A stretch of 64,000 bases of DNA. It comes from Platynereis dumerilii (lineage: Eukaryota; Annelida; Polychaeta; Phyllodocida; Nereididae). The DNA lies in contig JAPTHN010000010.1 in the NCBI GenBank assembly GCA_026936325.1, forward strand, positions 50,837,283 to 50,901,282, in the 5' to 3' direction. The notes under the pieces are model-generated. The model did no database searches and was not told the origin of the DNA. It was given only the letters and a program-made list of their open reading frames with translations. Of this stretch, positions 25,589 through 36,119 are shown one piece after another; position 1 is the first letter of the stretch, and each line of letters opens with the position of its first letter. The position numbers and the translations under genes were made by a program.

Positions 25589-25826
25589 ATCACTCGTCCT
25601 TCTTCAGCTGTAACATCACTCGTCCTTCTTCAGCTGTAACATCACTCATCCTTCTTCAGCTGTAACATCACTCGTCCTTCTTCAGCTGTAACATCACTCG
25701 TCCTTCTTCAGCTGTAACAGCACTCGTCCTTCTTCAGCTGTAACATTACTCGTCCTTCTTCAGCTGTAACATCACTCGTCCTTCTTCAGCTGTAACATCA
25801 CTCGTCCTTCTTCAGCTGTAACATCA
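25589..25826. repeat. 26-bp minisatellite, 9 copies
   Basis: Unit ATCACTCGTCCTTCTTCAGC plus TGTAAC, nearly perfect, with isolated variants (CATCC, AGCAC, ATTAC). The corresponding place in the second duplicate (about 28,300-28,330) has a single diverged unit (TTCATTCTTTCTCGACTATA), so the array expanded after or during the duplication. Confidence 0.95.
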
Positions 25827-26446
25827 ACTCGCAACACTGGACAATTGAAATAAATGCTGACAGTCACTGTTTAATGTTTATAGAAATCATTAAGACAGTG
25901 ACAGTGAGTGACACCACGGCAACTAAAACTTTCTTTAGGGTACAACCAGCTCTGTTTACAAATGCCACTTTGCAGAGATGCTAACTTATTGTAAGTAAGT
26001 CTTAGAAGTTATAGGATTCATGCATCACATGTAGGTACCACTGCAGTCAGTCGTATGCTGTGTGTCTCCAAAGACAGATACCCTAGATTGCGTCATTATG
26101 ATGCCATATACAGTTGTTATGACCAAACCGGATTGGCAGAAGCAGACAGTTAGGCATGCAATGACCATGGTCTGAGGTTTCTGTTCAGCTCTGAATGAAA
26201 ACTGCAGGTCCACATTCACCAAGTATGTTGGTTGTCATGAAACCCAGCTATGAAGTTTGTTGCTCTGAATTGAGCCTTGCCACTAAAACTTCAACAACAC
26301 TATGTAAAATACCCCGGATTGCTTAAGGGGTACCCAGTGGGCTGTGATTACTGCAGGAGGTGTTGACTCTTGGAGTTTAAGTTTTCCCAATAGGAGCCAG
26401 GAAACGTATTGGACATGCAGTGTATTCTACGAGGGCTGAAACTTAA

Positions 26447-26869
26447 TTTGTTCTGGACTGGCTTCAGTTGAATTGCTCGGACTGTCCAACTGACTATAAG
26501 GAGTGTTCCTTACTGAATCATCACAAGATTATGGTACATTTAAGAACTGTCACAGACTGGAAAGATCAAATGATAACATTGAGTGTACTGATCGTGGCCC
26601 TACAGTTTCTATCTTTTGCACTGACAATTTTGGTCCATTTGGTGATCACTTCGCTTTCCACAGCTGTACGTTTGCTGGATGATGATGAGGAAGTGAATTG
26701 GAATGAGAACTTGGTCAGACTATGAAGTCTGATGGACTGTGGGCTGTGCTACGACTGCTGTGAAATCTGCCTGGAGAAACCCAGTAAAGATTGTGAGGTC
26801 TATCAATACTGGGACCGGAGAGTGAGTGAGTGGCCTGTTGGGCCGAATCAGTCACAGTGTGAGATGTGA
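26447..26869 (+). CDS. Candidate exon: TM segment, acidic linker, in-frame TGA, Cys-rich tail
   Basis: A frame open from 26,447 has an acceptor-like GGACTGGCTTCAG ending at 26,467. It encodes a Cys-containing start (NCSDCPTDYKEC), then a strongly hydrophobic stretch of about 25-30 residues (ITLSVLIVALQFLSFALTIL onward) and an acidic linker (LLDDDEEVNWNENLVRL). It then meets TGA at 26,723-26,725. In the same frame it stays open for 47 more codons with a cysteine-rich motif (CGLCYDCCEICLEKPSKDCE) and ends QCEM, TGA (26,867). A second acceptor-like TTCCACAG ends at 26,663. The layout suggests the C-terminal part of a membrane protein. The product was not recognised. The TGA may be a disabling change, a recoded codon, or a sign that only the downstream part is exonic. 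Confidence 0.4.
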
Positions 26870-27280
26870 TGTCACGGAGTGCCAAATACGCCTAGATCTC
26901 ATGACTGTAGCCTGGCACCTGGTTTATACAGGGTTTACACAGAAGTGCCAAGCTGGTTGATAGATGCATTGGCCTTAATGTGTGTTTAATGCCAGGCAAA
27001 CTACAGCTAGCATACAGCCAGGCAGCATACAGTCAGACTCAGGCTCCAGGGAGACTTCTGAACAGCACAAGTAGGCTTGGCATGAAGAGACCTAAGCCTA
27101 TCCCTAGGGATTCCTGCCTTTTTCTTTCTTGAGTTCTATTTTCTTGCTCTAAAGTATTTTTCCCTTCTTGTCAAGTTATCAATCACCAGCAAAGAAAGAT
27201 CTAAACCTCCACCAGACCTCTCTGCCAGTGATAGTTACAGGCCACAACTTCAATACTTCATTCTCAACAGTTAACCCTTT

Positions 27281-27286
27281 AATAAA
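27281..27286 (+). terminator. AATAAA polyadenylation signal, copy 2
   Basis: AATAAA in CCCTTTAATAAAGTCTGCTT, about 410 bp after the QCEM stop, at the same relative place as in copy 1. It is a plausible 3' end for the candidate gene above. Confidence 0.4.
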
Positions 27287-27904
27287 GTCTGCTTGGAAAC
27301 GGCAATTATTCTTTTTAGTTGATTATGATGCTTGGGTTGGCATGTGTGGCAAATCCAACAAACATTGGTAACATTAGATTAAGGCATGAAGTGGAAACAA
27401 TTCCTCAAAACAGGTATATCATTAATGTGTTACCAGAACAGCTAGGAAGTTGAGAACAAGTCATGTATTAGTCTATGTGTAATGTATATATATTCTTCCA
27501 TGTATGTTGCAATCTGTCTGGGCAAGATAGATACTGAAATACAAATTTACATAGCTTACATAGACACTGTATGACTGCAGAAAGTCTATAGACTAGTGTT
27601 CATCTTGAGCATCATTATAGACTGTAGGAGACATGTCACATACTGCAGGAGACTGCAGGAGTCTGCAGGAACTGCAGGAAGACACTGTGACCTCAGCAAT
27701 AAGACCAGCAATGCAATAAGCTATGGCAGCAATGTGGCCAGGGTCAGGGTCTGCATGAAATGACCACTGCCTCTGGCAGTAACTACTGGCTTATACTGAC
27801 TACTAACAGTAACTACTAACAGTGACTACCTAACCTGTGACAAATACTTTTTTATCTTCAGCTGCAGTCACATTGTATGGGGTGGCTGACACTGACTAAC
27901 CTCA

Positions 27905-28145
27905 TAAGGATTATGCCCAGCAATGAGTTTTGATTATTTGCCTTAAGTTCAACCCCAGCTGGTACCTAACTGCGAATCCATGACATTGAACACTGGCTTG
28001 CTCTGTTGAAGGTGTCTGTGAACGGCAAGTAAAAGATGCCTCACATGAGGGTAAATGTGTAACATGTTGAGGACTCCTGCTCTCTCTCTCATCTCATCAA
28101 TAAACCCTCGTGAGTGTCCAGAACTGGACTTAGAAGGCTACACTT
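27905..28145 (+). mobile_element. SINE family A copy inside duplicate 2
   Basis: Shares AAGTAAAAGAT, CCTCACATG, GGTAAATGTG, ACATGTTGAGG and AACCCTCGTGAGTG-like words with the minus-strand SINE at 8,680-9,003. The tRNA-like head is weaker (AAGTTCAACCCCAG). It is absent from duplicate 1, so it inserted after the duplication or was lost from the other copy. Confidence 0.6.
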
Positions 28146-28491
28146 ACTGCTCTCTACCTGCCAGTATTCAGCTAATGTCAGTCACTGAATAATACCACTC
28201 ACAAGTGAGGTCACATGTCTAACATTGACAAATTGACCAATCATTTAAATTTAACTATGATCTGCTCTGACATCATTGGTGTATTCTAACAGCCGAATGT
28301 AATGATTCATTCTTTCTCGACTATAACATAAATTCTCTTTACTGACCAATCTTGACAGTCACTGTTTATACAAACCATTAAACCACTGACACCACGTCAA
28401 CTAAAAGGGAATCTAGTCACTGACAAAAGTACAGTTAACAAGCAGTGACTGCTGACTATGAGAAAATACTAGCCATTGGCCAACACTAGCC

Positions 28492-28955
28492 ATGGGCTTA
28501 GGCTTGTGTCTCCCTGTCCTAGCTCTGCTATTAGCCACATTATGGCTCATTGGTGTGGGCCTAAGGCAATACTGGGCTGCTCATGCTGTGAGCTGCAATG
28601 TCAGTGATGTTAGTGATGTTGGTGCTGCAACTGATTCTGGTGTTGTGTTTATGATGTTGCAAGTGGTGATTCTGGTGATGAAAATGATGATATTGATGAT
28701 GTAAATGATGTTTGTGATGCAAATGAAGATGCGAAAGATTATACTGGCGGTGTAAATGATTATTTTGATGATGTCAATGGTGATGTTGGTGGTGTAGTAG
28801 AATATCCATATGATGATACTGGTGATGAAAATGGTGATATTGATGATGTAAATGATGTTTGTGATGCAAATGCAGATGAAAATGATAGTGGCAGTGATGT
28901 AAATGATTATTTGGATGATGTCAATGGTGACCTTGGTGGCGTAAAAGAAATATAA
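28492..28955 (+). CDS. Candidate secreted acidic-repeat protein, split frame
   Basis: The ATG at 28,492 has near-ideal context (GCCATGG) and opens with a signal-peptide-like core (LGLCLPVLALLLATLWLIGV), then NVSDVSDVGAATDSG. That frame then turns hydrophobic and stops at 28,704. The next frame, open from 28,635 to a stop at 28,953, is rich in Asp, Asn, Gly and Val. It holds two repeats containing DDVNDVCDAN, each followed by VNDY.DDVNGD.GG. A one-base shift near 28,650 would join the signal peptide to the acidic repeats. Either this is a host gene damaged by one indel, or a diverged GAT-rich microsatellite that looks coding by chance. The downstream sequence continues the same repeats without an open frame. 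The long minus-strand frame here (28,581-29,258) is the antisense shadow. Confidence 0.35.
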
Positions 28956-29165
28956 ATGATGAGATTGGTGATGTAGATCAGGATACTGATGATGTAAATG
29001 ATGTTTGTGATGCAAATTATGATGTAGATGATGATATTGGTGATGTAAATGATCAAGTTGTGATGACGGTGATAAAAATTGTGATATTGGTGGTGATAAT
29101 GATGATATTGATGATATGAATGATATATTAGTGATGTGAATGATGATGTTGTCAACATAAATACG
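28600..29165. repeat. GAT-rich higher-order repeat
   Basis: The words GATGATGTAAATGATG, TTTGTGATGCAAAT and GATGATGTCAATGGTGA recur in units of roughly 150-190 bp, with at least three units (starting near 28,675, 28,820 and 28,970). Between units the sequence is degenerate GAT/AAT trinucleotide. This underlies both the acidic plus-strand frame and the Ile/His-rich minus-strand frames. Confidence 0.8.
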
Positions 29166-29384
29166 ATCGTACGATGATGATGTGATATCAATGTTTGTCA
29201 TGTTAAGGCTGCTACTGAAATTGATTTGAGGATACTGTAGTTTATTGAAGGTGTTCATTTTTGTTTGTCCTATGGCATTAAGGACTCCCTAAAAGGGCAG
29301 CACTTTCCTAACCAAACTGATGGTGCCAACCCACCTTAATCTCCCCTATTTGTATACCTATCTAGCTTCCTAATATATATAACA

Positions 29385-30153
29385 CACTGTAAAATTTGAA
29401 TTTTGAGTCAGCTTAATTGATTGAGTGAGATGGTTGCACAATTCCTTTGAGCTACCATAGCTTGTCGTTTTAAGTTATAACAACAAAAAGATTATCATAA
29501 CTCAAAACATCAAGCTATGTTAGCTCAAACAAATTGTGCAACCATCTCTAGGCAATGGTGTTTCCAATGAGAGCGAGAATTCTCGAGAAGTCTCAAGATC
29601 AGCAATGACTCAGCATTTTCTCGTCTCGCTGAGCGATTCTCGAGAATTGAAGTGTTGATCATTGTTTGACATGGTGTTCATGTGTTTATGTTTATAACAG
29701 TTACAAAGCATTGGATTGTTGTTTTGTTTTGCTTGATATTATTGTTATTGTGTACTTGCTCTATTGTTCAATTTAAATATCTGTTGATGATAATCCCCAT
29801 TGTATACCTGATAAATGCTGAAGTTGAACTTGTACAAATGTTTTAAAATTGTATAATATCTGGATGTTAAGCTGTGATTTATAGGAAACAAAAGACACAG
29901 ATTAACATTAAAACTATAAAAGATATCATAAAAGCCAAAAAATTTGATCCATTGCAAGATTAAATCTCTCTTGTTTTATCATTGTGCCAATGGCATGACA
30001 GTGTCCTAGATTTCTCGAGAAATTCTCAATTCTCGTGCACTAGACCATGACCGTTCTCCAGAGGTGTTGATCGTGACTCATTGGAAACACTACTAGTAGG
30101 CAACCATCTCACTCAATTGTACGAGCTGACTCAAAATTTCAAATTTTACAGTG
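29385..30153. mobile_element. CACTGTAAAA-ended MITE interrupted by a nested insertion
   Basis: The ends CACTGTAAAATTTGAATTTT and the complementary AAATTTCAAATTTTACAGTG bound the element. Inside the left end lies GAGTCAGCTTAATTGATTGA and inside the right end the matching TCAATTGTACGAGCTGACTC. The element is split by the insert at 29,556-30,095. A related element with the same ends is at 50,330-51,308. Non-coding. Confidence 0.75.
29556..30095. mobile_element. Nested hAT-like MITE, 540 bp
   Basis: The inserted segment has inverted ends sharing GTGTTTCCAATGAG (left) and CTCATTGGAAACAC (right). It is flanked by CTAGGCAA and GTAGGCAA, an 8-bp duplication with one difference, which fits hAT-type transposition. 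Just inside are GAGAATTCTCGAGA-type palindromes. No coding sequence is seen. Confidence 0.65.
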
Positions 30154-31660
30154 TTGGTTTGAGCATATCTCGCAAATCAAATATTTCATTTATGTATGAC
30201 GAAGCAACGGTCCTCAGATAGAACAATTATTTCGCTAGCATGGGTTCGAATGCAGCAATTTTTTAATGGACCCCGAAACTGTATAAAACAGAAATAATTA
30301 TATCGGAGTAAACTACACATTTGCGAATGTCATCTGATCCAATAGGGTGATGTTGATGGACTTTACTTGCCCTTGTTAACTAAAAATGTACGAATGTAAG
30401 TATATTGCATGAAATAAATGCCACTTCGTTTTATTGAATGACCCCTGTGCTTTCAGTACATTCAAGGTCCATTCTGGCATACATGTGTTTTTGCAAAATA
30501 AAGGTTATGAAGTTACACATTCATTAGCAAATCTTTTGAAGGCAACTTTTAACTCCAACATTTATAAAAGCTATGATAATCCATTCGTGAGAATTTGTTT
30601 TGTTTTCTTACACACATGGACACAATTATTTGTAACTTTCTGGGCTGCTGCTGAATGTTGCACTCCAACCATGCAATATGGGTTTTTAAGACATTATCAT
30701 GTGACTGATTGGGCCAATCAGCATGGCTCTTGCACAGTGGTCATGCAATAACAATTTTTAGTTTACTATGGAACAAATTTGATGATCTGTTTTGAATTTC
30801 AACTGAGCATTGCTTTTGGTGCAATGCCTATCAAGTGCTCACTTTGGCATCGAGAATCAAAGCGACAGATCACAAGCCAACCATTCTTCAGGAAGTAATC
30901 ATTTTCAATTTGAAAAGTCGATATGGACAATAAGTACAGGCTTTGATTGTTGGAGAACTCCTAAGGCACAAAAGGATGTTGACCTTCTTGGTATCCACCA
31001 GAGGGAGATTCTAGAGACATTCTTCGCACCATGAGACCTCTAGTGGAGGCATTCAGAAGGTAGTAGCAACTGAATGCTGTTGCAGCAGGCTGGAAATGTT
31101 AGTAAAATGGTCAATTCAACGAGTATATTATCATTCCAGATGATTGAAATTCATTGTAAAGTAAATTGCCAAATTAAAGCCAGTATATATTCAGAAGATC
31201 TCTGTGTGTCGTATTTTGTACAGTCCCGCTTCATACCTCAATGATATTTGCCGGACAAAAGTGGTCTGGCTTTGTCAATTTATTTGACCAGATCACGGGT
31301 AAGGCAGATATAATGATGTGATGAATAGATAAGACCTGAAAAAGGAAATGACAGGGCTTTGAGTCCCAAGTGTGGGGCTTTTACTTGCATTCAGGGCATA
31401 TTGTTAAACTTATCAAGTTGAATGGAACGGGGACGACAATCCAAATGCAAAGAGTTACCGAGTCTGAGTCTACTGTCCGATTTGTACTCAAGACGTTTCA
31501 ACCATTAAAAACTTTCATTTACAGATCTTACCTTAAATATTATACCAGCAAGAATATGTGGCAACTGTGCAAGCTCAGTTAGCCTTTCTACACTGCAGCC
31601 TGCAGTATTCAACAGAACTGGCACCTCCATACCTACACCCCACCTGGTGGCTTGATTCTC
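30154..31660. other. Unassigned interval
   Basis: A 105-codon plus-strand frame (30,434-30,751) opens with TTG rather than ATG and shows no domain. No other repeat or exon was recognised. Confidence 0.35.
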
Positions 31661-31673
31661 TGGCCTCGCATTG

Positions 31674-31716
31674 GTATCCATGGAGATGATGGACGCTATT
31701 CAGTAACCTTGGCAAC
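31674..31716. promoter_or_regulatory. Possible RFX X-box pair
   Basis: GTAACCTTGGCAAC at 31,703-31,716 is a full match to the palindromic RFX X-box consensus (GTNRCC, short spacer, RGYAAC). A weaker version, GTATCCATGGAGAT, lies 29 bp upstream at 31,674. RFX sites of this form mark promoters of ciliary genes in animals. No adjacent gene was identified, so this is a motif call only. Confidence 0.35.
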
Positions 31717-31719
31717 GCT

Positions 31720-32312
31720 GCCATGACCTTGAATAAGTTCTGGGATTCACTGACAATATTACCTTGCTTTCCTGCAGAAATTGTTAGATTAGATGGTTTA
31801 GACTTAATATGTGGGATAAATGTGTGTTATGGAGAGTAGATAGATAGCTGGGATTGCTGCAGTTGCTGTAGGATACTGGCAAGAAGGATAGATAGGCTTG
31901 TAAGGTGTAAATTTATATGGCCAGGTAGGAGAAAGAGTGTCTGAGCGATATTCGTATAGGCTGGCTCCTTTGAGGTCAACATTTAGATTCCCTGTGTCTG
32001 TGAACAATTTCTTGTTGGCTCCATGCCCTTCGTCGCTGCTTGTTTTGTCTGATGCAACATTAAATTGAAAGCTATATAAACTGTGATAGGTAACTGAATA
32101 GCTAGAATCTGATGTACTCATAGGCCAAAGTGTTACTCTGCCTCTGGATAAAGCCAGGAAAATTGGCGGCCATTGGTCTCAGACGTATCTAAAATATCGC
32201 CCTTCACATACTGTAGTAAAACATTTTTTTGTCTCATCGGTTCAGAATCCTTGCTCCCACAAGCAGTTTCATTTGGGAGATTGGGCATTGACCCAATGGC
32301 AACTGGCAAAAC
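31720..32312. other. Unassigned interval
   Basis: Contains short GATA runs near 31,837 beside GCTGGGATTGCTGCAGTTGC, similar to the left flank of the 20.87-kb array. No gene is supported. Confidence 0.35.

Positions 32313-32401
<89 letters not shown>
32313..32401. repeat. (TATC)n microsatellite
   Basis: About 22 uninterrupted TATC units. The right flank GCCAATCTGGAACAGA resembles the reverse-complement flank of the 20.87-kb array (CCAGCAATCTGGCACAGA), so both may sit in copies of one dispersed repeat. Confidence 0.95.
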
Positions 32402-32402
<1 letters not shown>

Positions 32403-35250
32403 GCCAATCTGGAACAGAACCTGAGACTCGGAGTGAACCAGAATATCAGAAACTGCTCAAAAGCCAATACTCACTTGGGCATACGGTATACATAAAATTG
32501 ATGAAAGAAGTTAAGGTGTGCGAATTCGCAGAGGAACCATCACACACGAACTGTTGCACACTTAAAATTCACAAATAAAACATGCTAAATGAACATTAGC
32601 TAGTCTGGAGTCCGGGCTCTGGACAAAACCTTTGTGTGCATCATGTAAGATCTTGCATGAAACAGCAGACCAAATTGACAATCCTGATCATTTCAGTGTG
32701 TTCTATGGTCAGAAAATGTCAATTTAATTATTTTAGCTTTGTCTTATTTACACATGTAGTATGGAAGGACACCAATTCCTCTATAGCTGCAATTGTGTCT
32801 TTCTTAAAAAAGCTTCTTCACAGTCACTGTCTAGTTTCATGTGGAATATTATCAAAATTTCTGGTTTGTAAAAACACACATTTTTAGGAATGAATTATAG
32901 CTTTAGGGCATCAATTTTAAGACTTGTTTGCCTGCAGTATAGTCCCTGCTACCTCAATATTTGCAGTGAAGATAGCAAGGGAATGGCTTATTACTCCGCT
33001 GCCAAAAATAGTTCCCTTCGGGAATTACTGCCTGTGTCTGCGGTGGTGCCACCGTGAGACAGAAAAAGCTGCCACAATTGACAATTTTCTGAACACACTG
33101 TGACAGAGCCAGACTCACACAAAAAGGTGCCGCCCAATCAAGAAATAACTATTGTGTCTGTAGCTCTGTGCCATATGAAACATTATAAACGATGTCTGCG
33201 AAGACGTACACAGCTAAGGCGTGACAAACGACAACATATTATACAGAAATCTTGTAATTTTTGCAATATCAAATATGGGCCTATGGTATCTTATATATGT
33301 TTTCTTGTGCATGACATTTAACTGAATTCCTGAAATAATGTGACACAGTTATTGTACGGCATGACAATGAGTGCAATACACGTTTTCATGGCACAGCGAT
33401 GACTAGTATTGTACAGGAGCACAGCCTGAGTAAATACGATTATGTCTTTGAGGCGATGTGCGACAACTTACATAGATAGTGGATGGTGAGGAGACCAATA
33501 TTGAGTTTTATTGGCCGAAGCAGTAATATTGGTCGAGGCCATAGGCCCTTGTTATATTCTGCACCACAATTTTCAGACTTATACATATTTGCAAAACACT
33601 GGTTTTTCTAAAGATACTTAATTTTTTTATATGAAATATACATAATTTTTCCCATTATTTACAATGATCATATTTATAAAATGATTGATTGACATTTCAA
33701 GAAGTTATATGTCCTCCTACCCAGGCCTTCCCTTAAGTAATTGGCAATTAAGTGCATTGTTGCTGCTAAGAGCATAGGGGCATGCCAATATCACTCTCCA
33801 CACACCAATAACACTTTTAAGACACCAATATCATTATTTATTGGCTTGTCATGTGACTGATCTCCTGGTACATGATTGGCCTTAAATTTTTGATGCAGAT
33901 TATATCAATTTATATCACATGACCTTTAGTCTTTCTCTTTGCGACTGCGGCTTCGGAATCGGTAAGTCAGTGAACCGAATTACGACTCCAACTGCTCCCG
34001 ACTCCACTTGCACACCAATATTACACGGCTAACAGGGGGGAAGAAGTAATTCTGCAAAGTTTCCTTGGACTTTGTACATGAATACTTGTTTAGGAAGTTT
34101 TGAGAAAAATTTGGGATACATTTCACCTTGTTTTATCTGTGTTTTTCAAATTATATTAATTGTTTTTGGGATTCAGGGTCACCAAATCAATTTTCGATTT
34201 CGACTCCGACTCAAACTGAAAATCATACTTTAACACTGACTTCGACTGGACATAAAAACCTTCGATTCCATGACTCCGATCCCTAATGCCCTGGTGGTTC
34301 GGAGGGTATATAATAGTCTCTAGCATCCCTTGAAACTGAGAACTGCATATCGCTGTTGCCTTGCACAAAGATAGTTTTGTACGCTGGTGCAAGAAATAGT
34401 TTCGATCAGATTGCACAATCATGGCCTCCAAAAATGGTAGGGATAATGACATGGAACCAAACATCCTACCGTCATGGTGCAACTTTCTTTCTCAAGTAAT
34501 ATGGAGACGTTGAGGAGCCATGTGAACTTTGGGCCATGGCAATATTTAAGCCAGCATGTCATTGGATGTGAAATGATGCGCAAGAAATTAATGATAAAGA
34601 CTTCCACGAAAGACACCATAACCGAAGCATGCACTTTGGTGTGGTTTGTGCGGCCATGACATAGATGTAATGACAGAACATTTAGAGAGATATACATTGT
34701 ACCTTCTCGTCAATCTGGTTACTGTTGCTTATGGTAAGAGGAATATCTTTTAATGTTAATTCTTGTATATCATGATACATGACTTCCATGTAAGGTAAGA
34801 TAAAATTGATTGATCAGTCCGGTCTACCACAGTATAAATTATCCTAATGTTTTGAAAATTCTTACGCCTAAATTCTGTGTCATGTTAAGAAGATACTATC
34901 GACTGTGAAATACTATTTTGCTATAAAAGCACACCAATTTTAGATGCGTTAACTTCAAGATTCAAGATATTTGAAAGAAGAAAAAATAAAAGGTGCTGGG
35001 TCTTTCATGATGTGTTCAAAAATAATTTTATTCTAAAACATATAATAATACGACTATTCGTAAAATATTTGGATAATGTACAAAACTATTATATCGTAAC
35101 TTTAATACCTAGAGCACAGTTCAACCCTATGTTAAAGTAAAAATGGTGGCAGCAGTGACACTGACTCATCCAAAAGACATGCAGCCTTTCTAATGGGGAC
35201 CCTTTGGTCACCAGAAGCCAAAAGATGGCCTCCTTTGCCTCAGGCCTGTG
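32402..35250. other. Unassigned interval with GACTCCGACT repeat fragments
   Basis: Fragments of a GACTCCGACTC-type repeat lie at 33,955-34,015 and 34,185-34,290. The second, read on the minus strand, begins AGGGATCGGAGTCATGG, an hAT-like end. Short open frames (32,636; 33,100; 34,156 minus; 34,419 minus) have no recognisable domain. Confidence 0.35.
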
Positions 35251-35259
35251 CTGTGTTGT

Positions 35260-35368
35260 GTTGTCCTATTAACACTCGTTCTTGTGCTTTTATAGACAGC
35301 TTTTATTGGCCGCCTTTCATTGCGGGCGTTTTGACCGGTAGTGCTCCATCGACCTGACCTTTTGACCT
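35260..35368 (-). promoter_or_regulatory. Possible minus-strand promoter: TATA, CCAAT, DR2
   Basis: On the minus strand a TATAAAAG box (plus 35,287-35,294) lies 11 bp downstream of a CCAAT pentamer (plus ATTGG, 35,305-35,309). About 50 bp further upstream is a perfect direct repeat AGGTCA AA AGGTCA (plus 35,355-35,368). DR2 repeats bind RAR/RXR-type nuclear receptors. The CCAAT-TATA spacing is unusually short and no coding exon is evident downstream (below 35,260), so this is tentative. Confidence 0.25.
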
Positions 35369-35399
35369 TCAGGTTTCCCTCGAAGCAATCGTATCGACT

Positions 35400-36110
35400 T
35401 TCTTTCGCAAAAAGACATTAGCATCAAATCGGTCGCGTGAGTCCTGTGTCAGAGCCTGAATTACAGTATTCCTGAACTCCGGAACAGAATTCAAGAGTCT
35501 CATATACATAAATATATATATATGTGATTTTCCAGCATCAATGTAGAGATCTTTTTTTAAAAATGATCACAACAATGATTTGATTTCATATAAAGTCTAA
35601 AAATTCCATGAATTTCACACAATTCACAGCCTTATGATGTAGGATGTTGTCATTATTAAATCATTTCAAAATTGGAATTATGTTGACAATGCTGTTGCAG
35701 AAAGCTCGTACATCTAGCAGGATATTTTTATAACTATTCAGAGATGTTTTAATTGCTGGTTTGGCCATGTATGATATTCGTATATGAATGATTCCATTAT
35801 GATATCGTCGACAAGACTGTATCTGATATTAGTTAGTTGCAATTCAAGACAACATGTTGTGATATATTATTTATTTTGCTGTAAAACGTTTGTAATAATA
35901 TGATTGTGTGATTTCATATCCAATCTGAGTGCCTGTGATGACCAAAATTATATATCATATCAAGTTTGTCATATTTTAGTGTGGTGTTGCCACTTGGGAC
36001 TGCAGAAGATTCTCTACTTTATGAAGCTAAATAGCAGACCACATACAGTGTATAGAATAGGGTGGAAGGATTTCAACGTGACACAGACTGGGAAGGTGGG
36101 GTGTGATATA
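35400..36110. other. Unassigned AT-rich sequence
   Basis: No repeat or gene recognised. Confidence 0.35.
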
Positions 36111-36119
36111 ACCTCATGA

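Larger units (their letters stand above)
23030..25935. repeat. Tandem duplication of about 3 kb, copy 1
   Basis: The unit aligns with 26,040-28,405 at an offset of about 2.97-3.01 kb. The best-matching parts are 23,065-23,330, 23,680-24,440 and 24,520-24,830. Shared anchors include ATGACCAAACCGGATTGGCA, GTTTATACAGGGTTTACACA and AGCAATGCAATAAGCTATGG. A stretch at about 23,340-23,680 has no counterpart. The copy ends with GACAGTCACTGTTTA...CACCACGGCAACTAAAA, matching 28,355-28,405. Confidence 0.85.
26040..28405. repeat. Tandem duplication of about 3 kb, copy 2
   Basis: Partner of 23,030-25,935, lying head-to-tail directly after it. It differs by a SINE-A insertion (about 27,905-28,145), by lacking the minisatellite expansion and by a different segment at about 26,400-26,637, which carries the hydrophobic coding-like stretch. 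Both copies keep the Cys-rich tail, the AATAAA signal and the following non-coding sequence at high identity, indicating a fairly recent event. Confidence 0.85.

Noticed and set aside
26890-26972. SECIS-like ATGA...TGAT hairpin downstream of the candidate gene
   Set aside because: The helix has mismatches next to the quartet and the apical AA motif is not at the expected distance; kept only as a point to test.
28581-29258. 225-codon minus-strand Ile/His-rich frame, the longest in the window
   Set aside because: It is the antisense of the GAT-rich repeat; composition is entirely explained by the repeat.
30434-30751. 105-codon plus-strand frame
   Set aside because: Starts with TTG, has no splice context and no recognisable domain.
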